A stretch of DNA of 21,237 nucleotides from JAJKIP01 sp040509055 (lineage in GTDB: Bacteria > Bacteroidota > Bacteroidia > Chitinophagales > Chitinophagaceae): contig JBEVLT010000389.1 in NCBI GenBank assembly GCA_040509055.1, forward strand, positions 1-21,237, read 5' to 3'. This document shows, piece after piece, positions 7,051 through 12,531 of the stretch. A model generated the notes under the pieces. That model saw only the letters and a list, made by a program, of their open reading frames with translations. It had not been told where the DNA came from and searched no databases. Both the position numbers and the translations under genes were made by a program. Position 1 is the stretch's first letter; the number at the start of each line of letters is the position of its first letter.

Positions 7051-8178
7051 TCATCGTTCTGTACTTATCCAGTTTACCTTTCGCTGCTGCAGGTAATCCA
7101 TCACAAAATCAAAACAGGACTGATGGCTACCGATCAGCTCCGGTGGAAATACGCCTTTTTCCGTAAACAATCCTTTTGCGACCAGGTTGACGGCGGCGGT
7201 ACAGGTATATCCCGTCGTACGCGCCATCGAAGACGTGTGGGTGGCGGCATCATAGCGGTCCAGCAGGTTGTATTCAATTGTTCTTTCCTTGCCGCCGCGG
7301 GTGCCTTTTACCACTACTTTCATTACGGTAAATTCACGGTCGCCGGGCCCGGCCTTCCAATCGTTCACCAGCAGGCGGGAAGTAAACGCAAGCGGTGAAA
7401 GATCCGTACCGTTAATGTGAAGAGGAACCGTATCAAAAAATCCTGCCTGCTGCAAGGCAATGATCAGCTCAACATGACCGGGGTAGCGCAGCGTTTTCTC
7501 TTTCATGTCGGGAACATGGCCCATGGTATACAGCAGCGAACGCAGTCCATCCGTGTTGAAGGCTTCCAGCTCGCCCACTTCGTCAAAGCCGATCATTTCG
7601 CGGTCGCTTAGCGCAGGTTTCACAACGATCTTCCCGTTCTCCACCAGCCGGGCCGGCCGGATATATTCCTGTATCACATCTACAGGCGAGAAGGGGGCTT
7701 TGTAAAAGAAGGGCGGTTGTTTTTCTTCCGGCAGTCCGCCGACATAACATTCGAAGGAGGTGACATCCATTGCTGCATTGCAGCGGCCGAGAATAAAATT
7801 GCTCATGCCCGGCGCCACACCGCAATCGGTAACAGCGGTTACACCGTTGTCCCGGGCCAGTCCATCCAGCTGCAATGCATCTTCAGGAAAAAAAGAAATG
7901 TCCACTACATTTTTCCCGGCGCGGATCACGGCCTCCAGCGTCTGGTATCCCATAAACCCGGGCACTGCGGTCACGGCCAGGTCAAAGGGCTGCAATAAAG
8001 CGGGGTAACTGTTGTAACCGGAAAGATCAGTGAGCCGCGTGCCGATACGCGGATTTGCTTCCTGCAGGGCCTGCAGGTTGTCAGGGCTCCGGTCAAAGGA
8101 GGTAACAGCATAGTCCCGGGCCAGGTCCAGGGCGATGGCCCGCCCCACCATACCGGCTCCTAATACAGCAATCGTCAT
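7051..8178 (-). CDS. Saccharopine dehydrogenase / lysine 6-dehydrogenase-like NAD(P)-dependent oxidoreductase
   Basis: The 375-residue protein opens with a Rossmann dinucleotide-binding motif, MTIAVLGAGMVGRAIALDLA (G7-x-G9-x-x-G12), with an acidic residue (SFDRS) at the end of the second strand that favours NAD. The middle (NVVDISFFPEDALQLDG, TDCGVAPGMSNFI) and the overall length match the saccharopine dehydrogenase-like family, closest in feel to bacterial lysine 6-dehydrogenase-type enzymes. The substrate is probably an amino acid such as lysine or a saccharopine-like adduct. No lysine-pathway genes flank it. The frame is open to 8199, but ATG 8178 places the Rossmann strand at the very N-terminus, as is usual. 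Confidence 0.8.
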   Translation of the reverse strand: MTIAVLGAGMVGRAIALDLARDYAVTSFDRSPDNLQALQEANPRIGTRLTDLSGYNSYPALLQPFDLAVTAVPGFMGYQTLEAVIRAGKNVVDISFFPEDALQLDGLARDNGVTAVTDCGVAPGMSNFILGRCNAAMDVTSFECYVGGLPEEKQPPFFYKAPFSPVDVIQEYIRPARLVENGKIVVKPALSDREMIGFDEVGELEAFNTDGLRSLLYTMGHVPDMKEKTLRYPGHVELIIALQQAGFFDTVPLHINGTDLSPLAFTSRLLVNDWKAGPGDREFTVMKVVVKGTRGGKERTIEYNLLDRYDAATHTSSMARTTGYTCTAAVNLVAKGLFTEKGVFPPELIGSHQSCFDFVMDYLQQRKVNWISTER

Positions 8179-8245
8179 ACGGGAAAGGTAAGAGTGCAAA
8201 ACTAAGCCATCTTTGGCAGGTACCCGGTAAACGATTCAGGCTTGC

Positions 8246-8638
8246 TTAGTGATCACAGTCGTCCGCATGGGCATGCGCATGCACCTGGCAGGAGCGGTAG
8301 TTGGAAAAATGCGCCCAGACGATCAGCACCACGGCCGGGATCAGCAGCCAGGTCTCGTAATGGATAAAAAACAGCTTGAGCACCAGCAGTACCATGCCGA
8401 TGGAGAACAGCGAAAAGGGAAGCCAGCTATGATGGTGCCTGCGGTAACCGTGGTAAAAGGAATACGCGCCGATGCCGAAGGCAAGCAGTACCATGCCGGC
8501 CTCGAAAGCCAGGTTGTGAATGATATTGATACCAAACAGGGGCAGGGCCGACGTAAACAGGGGCAGCACAGCGCAATGAATGGCGCAGGCCACCGAAGCC
8601 GTAATACCCAATGCATCCCAATTGATCTTCCACTTCAT
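8246..8638 (-). CDS. MerC-domain membrane protein with His-rich C-terminus
   Basis: The 130-residue protein has four hydrophobic segments (~10-33, 43-62, 73-92, 96-111). ACAIHC at 17-22 supplies the cysteine pair in the first membrane segment typical of MerC-like metal transport proteins. The C-terminal CQVHAHAHADDCDH tail offers alternating His plus two Cys as a metal site. MerC was first described in mercury uptake, but Bacteroidota members carry chromosomal versions outside mer operons, and here no merA or merR is present. Its divergent neighbours are an SCO protein and a Fur-family regulator, which suggests zinc or copper homeostasis. ATG 8638 is chosen over the upstream 8698, which would add an unrelated hydrophobic leader. 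Confidence 0.8.
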   Translation of the reverse strand: MKWKINWDALGITASVACAIHCAVLPLFTSALPLFGINIIHNLAFEAGMVLLAFGIGAYSFYHGYRRHHHSWLPFSLFSIGMVLLVLKLFFIHYETWLLIPAVVLIVWAHFSNYRSCQVHAHAHADDCDH

Positions 8639-8728
8639 GCAGGCGGCAAAAATAACAACAAAAAGCAACACTGTTGCAAAATTGTTGTTAACGCGCAAGA
8701 AGACCGGGTAAGTTAGCGGCGCTGATGG

Positions 8729-8736
8729 TACCTTTG
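8729..8736 (+). promoter_or_regulatory. Bacteroidota -7 promoter box (TAnnTTTG) for the SCO-Fur operon
   Basis: TACCTTTG matches TAnnTTTG exactly and lies 18 bases before the ATG at 8754. It sits in the divergent gap between the MerC and SCO genes, so regulator sites for both may be close by. A GTG at 8736 in frame with SCO overlaps the box, which argues that GTG is not the start. Confidence 0.45.
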
Positions 8737-8753
8737 TGACGCAAAAAAGGTGT

Positions 8754-9347
8754 ATGTCCAGGAAAGGAATTTTTTATATCGGCTTCTTTGTCGCGCTCAT
8801 TACTGTTTTTTACTTCGTGGTGCGAAAATGGATCAAACCGAAGGATACCATCTCCGTGGTGCAGCCCTTCTCCTTTACCGATCAGGACGGCCGCCCGGTG
8901 ACCAACCAGGACGTGGCGGGAAAAGTGTACGTGGCGGAATACTTTTTTACCACCTGCCCCGGCATCTGCCCCACCATGAACAACAACATGCGGAAAGTGT
9001 ATGATCAATTCAAAAACGAAAAGGATTTCCTGATCCTTTCCCATACCTCCGACCCGGAACGTGATTCGGCGCAGCAGCTGAAAAAATATGCCGACTCCAT
9101 GCAGGTGGATACGCACCGCTGGCTGTTCCTGACCGGCCGCAAGGACAGCCTGTACAAGACGGCACGGATCAGCTATGGCATCGACGACCCGGCCAATAAC
9201 CTGCGCGACATCCGCGATGATTTCCTGCACACCCAGTTCTGGGCATTGGTGAATAAAAAGGGAGAGGTGAAGCGGATCTATGACGGGCTGAAGCAAAGCG
9301 AAGTAAACGCCATGATCCGGCAGATCAAAAAAATGCTGAACGAATGA
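8754..9347 (+). CDS. SCO1/SenC-family protein (copper chaperone or thiol oxidoreductase)
   Basis: The 197-residue protein has one N-terminal membrane anchor (~5-24) followed by a thioredoxin-like domain facing the periplasm. It carries the SCO copper site: TTCPGICPTM gives C68 and C72 (CxxxC), and DFLHTQFW gives the distal His159. These three residues bind copper in SCO1 proteins, which deliver it to the CuA centre of cytochrome c oxidase; some homologues act as thiol-disulfide reductases instead. No oxidase subunit is present here. Its TGA overlaps the ATG of the Fur-family gene (ATGA), so the two are probably translationally coupled. Confidence 0.88.
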   Translation: MSRKGIFYIGFFVALITVFYFVVRKWIKPKDTISVVQPFSFTDQDGRPVTNQDVAGKVYVAEYFFTTCPGICPTMNNNMRKVYDQFKNEKDFLILSHTSDPERDSAQQLKKYADSMQVDTHRWLFLTGRKDSLYKTARISYGIDDPANNLRDIRDDFLHTQFWALVNKKGEVKRIYDGLKQSEVNAMIRQIKKMLNE

Positions 9348-9772
9348 CGAGGGCACACGATACCAGGGACATGCTCCGCAAAAACAAGCTGAGCATCACC
9401 GCCAGCCGCGAGAAGATACTCCAGCTGTTCATGGAGCAGCCGGGCGCACTGGCGCATGGCGATATAGAAAAGAAAGCCGGTGAGAAATTCGACCGGGTGA
9501 CGATCTACCGCACCCTGCAAACCTTTGTAGAAAAAGGCATCATTCATACCATTCCCTCCGCCGACAATTCCGTTCGCTATGCGCTGTGCAAAGGCGAATG
9601 CGAAGAGGGGCACCATCACGATCACCACGTGCATTTTGTGTGCACACGCTGCAACAATACGTATTGCCTCGATGATGTGGTAACGCCTGCGATCAAACTG
9701 CCAGGCGGCTATGCGGCCAGCCAGATAGAAGTAGTGGCAGAGGGCATTTGTAAGCTATGCAATAAGCCCTGA
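9344..9772 (+). CDS. Fur-family metal-dependent transcriptional regulator
   Basis: The 142-residue protein fits the Fur/Zur/PerR fold. A winged helix spans residues ~8-80 with recognition helix RVTIYRTLQTF (51-61), and a dimerization domain follows. HHHDHHVHF (90-98) is the His-rich sensory segment. CTRC (C100, C103) and CKLC (C136, C139) form the structural zinc site. Such proteins repress metal uptake or trafficking genes when loaded with Fe, Zn or Mn. The context of SCO in the same operon and divergent MerC points to a zinc- or copper-linked regulon, so Zur-like is my best guess. An internal ATG at 9371 could be the start, but the ATGA overlap favours 9344. Confidence 0.87.
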   Translation: MTRAHDTRDMLRKNKLSITASREKILQLFMEQPGALAHGDIEKKAGEKFDRVTIYRTLQTFVEKGIIHTIPSADNSVRYALCKGECEEGHHHDHHVHFVCTRCNNTYCLDDVVTPAIKLPGGYAASQIEVVAEGICKLCNKP

Positions 9773-9812
9773 CACGGGCTGCAAACGCAAGCCCCCGTGT
9801 AGACACACGGGG
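9772..9812 (+). promoter_or_regulatory. Two mutually exclusive hairpins directly after the Fur gene
   Basis: ACAC plus GGGCT plus GC (9772-9782) can pair with GC, AGCCC and GTGT (9787-9800) across an AAAC loop, with small bulges. Alternatively CCCCGTGT (9793-9800) pairs perfectly with ACACGGGG (9805-9812). The two stems share 9793-9800 and cannot coexist. No T-run follows, so this is not a standard terminator. It may be an mRNA end or processing element, or an attenuator-like switch ahead of the structured region downstream. Confidence 0.4.
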
Positions 9813-9825
9813 ACTTAGGTTAAGG

Positions 9826-9955
9826 CTCTGATTAGTAGCTATGTTGATCCTGCGGACCCTGCCCGCAGCATATCTGGCAAGAGTTGAGAATCCAAATATA
9901 ATCTGCGTTTTCCAGATTTCCGAGTCCCTTCGCTACTACTTAGCGGGTATTTTTT
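9826..9955 (+). ncRNA. Candidate structured small RNA ending in a U-run
   Basis: No gene occupies 9773-9939, yet the gap folds well. Positions 9828-9839 pair with 9932-9943 (11 of 12 positions, one G-U and one mismatch) to close a domain of about 115 nt. Inside are the hairpin CTGCGG/CCGCAG (9851-9856 with 9864-9869) and a helix ATCTGG/CCAGAT (9872-9877 with 9912-9917), which competes with a local ATCTG/CAGAT hairpin (9901-9905 with 9913-9917). A TATTTTTT run (9948-9955) follows the closing helix on the plus strand. The G-U pair and the T-run favour plus-strand transcription. The 3' end overlaps the C-terminus of the convergent peptidase gene. A 6S-like RNA is one idea, based only on the closing stem, open middle and inner stem; I cannot assign a family. 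Confidence 0.35.
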
Positions 9956-11682
9956 GCGGGAACCTGCAGGCTGTCCAGCTCTTTTTTCACAAAATGCATG
10001 AGGCCGCTGATATATTCCGGCGAAAAGTCAAACTCCAGTCCTGCCGCACGGAACAGCTCGGGCAAGGTGCGGGTGCCGCCAAGGTCCAGCGCGCTGATAT
10101 AATGGTCGATCGCCTTCTCCGGGTCCTCTTTGTACTGCTGCCAGAGGCCGATGGCGCCCAGCTGCGCAATGCCGTATTCGATATAATAGAAAGGCACTTC
10201 GAACAGGTGCAGCTGTCGCTGCCAGGAGAAACGCCTGTATGTTTCCAGCCCTGAGAAATCAATCACCGGCGAAGTGAATTCGTTAAGGATGCGCAGCCAG
10301 GCATCCGACCTTTCTTCCAGGGTATGATCGGGATGCTCGTACACCCAATGCTGGAATTTATCGATCGTGGCTATCCACGGGAAGATGGTGATCACCCGCT
10401 CCAGCTGCTGTTCTTTGGCGCGCGTCAGTTCTTCTTCATTATCGAAATACACCTGCCAGTGATCCATGGAGAACAATTCCATGCTCATGCTGGCCACTTC
10501 GGCAATCTCCGTCGGGTACTCCTTAAAACCGGTCAGCTCCAGGTCGTGCGAAAGAAAAGAATGAATGGCATGGCCGCCTTCGTGTACCATGGTAGTCACA
10601 TCGTCCAGCTGCCCGGCTGCATTCATAAAGATGAAGGGAGCGCCGCTTTCCGCCAGCGGACAGTTGTACCCGCCGGGCGCCTTGCCCTTCCGGCTCTCCA
10701 GGTCCAGGTGGCCCATGTTCTTCATCTGCTGCAGGCAGTCGCCAAAGAAGGGGCGCAGCCGGTTGAAGCAGCGGATGGTTTTTTCTACCAGCTCCCCGCC
10801 GGTGCTGAAGGGGCGCAGCGGCTGTACGCCAGCTGGCTCTGCTTCGATGTCCCAGGGGCGCAGGGTATCGAGCCCCAGCTTTTTCTTTTTCAGCTCATAC
10901 AGCTGGTCCACCAGCGGCATCACGTGCAGCTTCACCGCTTCGTGAAACTGGTAGCAATGCTCTTTGGTATAATCAAAACGGCCCAGCTCGGCAAAGCGGA
11001 AATCACGGAAATTGGCAAAGCCGGTATTCAACGCTACCTGGTGGCGCTTGTGCAGCAGGCTGGTGTAGAGCTCGTTCAGCTCTTCTTTGTCCTGCAGCCT
11101 TCGCTCGCTGATCTTGCGGTACACGGTTTCACGCAGGGCACGGTCCGGGTCTTCCAGGAATTTGGCAGCCTGCTGCAGGGTATACTCCTGCCCGTTCACC
11201 TCCACCGTCATCTTGCCGGAGATCACGCCGAAACGCTGTGCTTCCACGCTCAGTTCGGCCTGCAGCGGAATATTGGCTTCGCGGAACAGGTCGATGCTCT
11301 TTTTCACATTCCGCAGGTAGGTGAAGAAAGCAGCAGGGTCCAGCTCTTTGGTAAAGGGGCATTCCACCAGCTTGCGGTTCAGCTGGTCGGAGTACGGCTG
11401 TATCTTCGGCTGTATCTCCATCATGAAAAAGGTAAACGCTTCTTCCAGCTGCTTGCTTTCCGTATCGCAGGTCATTTTGATCTGGCGCCAGCAGGCATCT
11501 TCGCTTACCACGGCTTCCAGCTCGCTGGTATCTTTCAGCCATTGCTCCAGGTCGGCGGCAGAGCCGATGGGCCGCTCCGCCAGCTCTTTGAAATAAGGTT
11601 CCAGCGAGGCCCAGTCAGTAAGGACAAAGTTGTCCGGCAGGAAATGCCGGTCCAGTTTTTTTATATCGGCGGTATAGCTCAT
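9940..11682 (-). CDS. M3-family oligoendopeptidase (PepF-like zinc metallopeptidase)
   Basis: The 580-residue protein has the thimet/oligopeptidase F layout: a long helical N-terminal half and a C-terminal catalytic domain. The zinc motif is VHEGGHAIHSF, giving H367-E368-x-x-H371. TEIAEVASMSMELF follows about 25 residues later and supplies the third ligand, probably E395. The length matches PepF/M3B enzymes, which are cytoplasmic and cut short peptides. No signal peptide is visible (MSYTADIKKL). The gene is transcribed leftward, converging on the Fur operon. A terminator belonging to the DUF5606 gene lies between the two leftward genes, so it is probably transcribed separately. Confidence 0.92.
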   Translation of the reverse strand: MSYTADIKKLDRHFLPDNFVLTDWASLEPYFKELAERPIGSAADLEQWLKDTSELEAVVSEDACWRQIKMTCDTESKQLEEAFTFFMMEIQPKIQPYSDQLNRKLVECPFTKELDPAAFFTYLRNVKKSIDLFREANIPLQAELSVEAQRFGVISGKMTVEVNGQEYTLQQAAKFLEDPDRALRETVYRKISERRLQDKEELNELYTSLLHKRHQVALNTGFANFRDFRFAELGRFDYTKEHCYQFHEAVKLHVMPLVDQLYELKKKKLGLDTLRPWDIEAEPAGVQPLRPFSTGGELVEKTIRCFNRLRPFFGDCLQQMKNMGHLDLESRKGKAPGGYNCPLAESGAPFIFMNAAGQLDDVTTMVHEGGHAIHSFLSHDLELTGFKEYPTEIAEVASMSMELFSMDHWQVYFDNEEELTRAKEQQLERVITIFPWIATIDKFQHWVYEHPDHTLEERSDAWLRILNEFTSPVIDFSGLETYRRFSWQRQLHLFEVPFYYIEYGIAQLGAIGLWQQYKEDPEKAIDHYISALDLGGTRTLPELFRAAGLEFDFSPEYISGLMHFVKKELDSLQVPAKNTR

Positions 11683-11695
11683 ATGGGAATGTTGT

Positions 11696-11743
11696 AAATA
11701 ATAAAAGCTACAAACTTCAGGGGGGTAAAGTTTGCAGCTTTTA
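11696..11743 (-). terminator. Rho-independent terminator of the DUF5606 gene
   Basis: TAAAAGCT-A-CAAACTT (11702-11717) pairs with AAGTTTG-C-AGCTTTTA (11728-11743): 15 base pairs with one internal mismatch and a 10-base loop. On the minus strand the second arm runs into a T-rich tail (TTTTATTATTTA). It begins about 13 bases after the stop of the gene at 11756-12370. It also lies between that gene and the M3 peptidase start, so it separates their transcripts. Confidence 0.8.
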
Positions 11744-11755
11744 GTAAAGAGGTTG

Positions 11756-12370
11756 TTATTTCTTTTTGGCAGCAGCCTTCTTCGGGGCCTCCGGTTGCCC
11801 GGCTTCTTCTTCTTTCTTTGCAGCTGTCTTTTTTGCCCTGGCTGGTTTTTCAGCAGTATCGGTATCTGCTGCCGCTTCTTTCTCCGCCTTGGGTTCTTTG
11901 GCTTTCTTTTTAGCCGGCTTTTTTTCTTCCGGTTGTTCGGCCGCAGGCGCTTCTTCCGCTTCTTCCTCCGTCTCTTCGGCCGGCAGCTCGGACAGCTTGA
12001 TCTCTACCTTGTTTTTTTGCAGGATATCGAACCAGCGGAGCATTTTTTTCAGGTCGCTGGTATACACCCGCTCAAAGTCCAGGTCGGGATATACCTCCTC
12101 GAAATATTTTTTGATCGCCGCGTTGTCCTTGCTGTCGGGCAGGCCGGTGCCGGCTTTTTCCATGGCATGAAAGATCTCTACCAGGTTCACGTTCTCTCCC
12201 GTGGTATAGATCTCGATACTTTCCAGGTGCGAAAAGTTGTGTATGCGGGAAGACGCAAAACGCGTGGTATTATCCTCCAGCGAGCGCACAATGGCGCCAT
12301 CGTTTTTACTGCTAACGAGTTCATGCAGGCCCGGGATACCGGTAACGGCTACAAGTTTACTATACTCCAT
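11756..12370 (-). CDS. DUF5606 protein with histone-H1-like Lys/Ala/Glu tail
   Basis: The 204-residue protein has a conserved N-terminal domain (~1-122) typical of Bacteroidota DUF5606 proteins: MEYSKLVAVTGIPGLHELVS, then DGAIVRSLEDN, SSRIHNFSHLESIEIYT and the segment ending MLRWFDILQKN. Residues ~128-204 are low complexity: first an acidic Glu/Ala stretch, then repeated KKPAKKKAK, KKTAAKK and KKAAAKK blocks like the tails of histone H1 or AlgP. The basic tail suggests binding to DNA or RNA, but no function is established for the N-terminal domain. The frame is open to 12451, but the family start MEYSKLV at 12370 is clear. Confidence 0.85.
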   Translation of the reverse strand: MEYSKLVAVTGIPGLHELVSSKNDGAIVRSLEDNTTRFASSRIHNFSHLESIEIYTTGENVNLVEIFHAMEKAGTGLPDSKDNAAIKKYFEEVYPDLDFERVYTSDLKKMLRWFDILQKNKVEIKLSELPAEETEEEAEEAPAAEQPEEKKPAKKKAKEPKAEKEAAADTDTAEKPARAKKTAAKKEEEAGQPEAPKKAAAKKK

Positions 12371-12425
12371 AAATTCCTGTTTTAAGAGGCGCAAGATACT
12401 TGAGATATTTTTAATGGAAAATACC

Positions 12426-12440
12426 GGGCCAGTCCGGCCC
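12426..12440. repeat. Short GC hairpin in the DUF5606/barrel divergent gap
   Basis: GGGCC-AGTCC-GGCCC forms a 5-bp stem in the 161-base gap between the divergent genes. Its CCAGTCCGG core also occurs in the terminator at 17370-17395. I see no T-run beside it, so its role is unknown. Confidence 0.35.
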
Positions 12441-12531
12441 CTGTTGTACATTTCTTAAAAAAAATGAATATAACCCGGCTGTAGCGAAAGTTGCCCCTTT
12501 TTTAGGCGTCCTATTTGCAGAAATATTTTAC

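Noticed and set aside
8736..8753. GTG start six codons upstream for the SCO protein
   Set aside because: The GTG overlaps the predicted -7 promoter box, and ATG 8754 gives a normal membrane-anchor N-terminus.
9814..9939. tRNA or tmRNA in the structured gap
   Set aside because: No cloverleaf, no T-loop GGTTCGAATCC-like arm and no CCA end could be found.
9841..10254. A plus-strand frame that starts in the gap after the Fur gene
   Set aside because: Only its first ~33 codons are intergenic, the rest is antisense to the peptidase, and there is no domain signal. The structured-RNA reading fits the gap better.
10324..11697. A 457-codon plus-strand frame opposite the M3 peptidase
   Set aside because: The opposite strand has the complete HExxH peptidase. 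The plus-strand product has no domain-like features.
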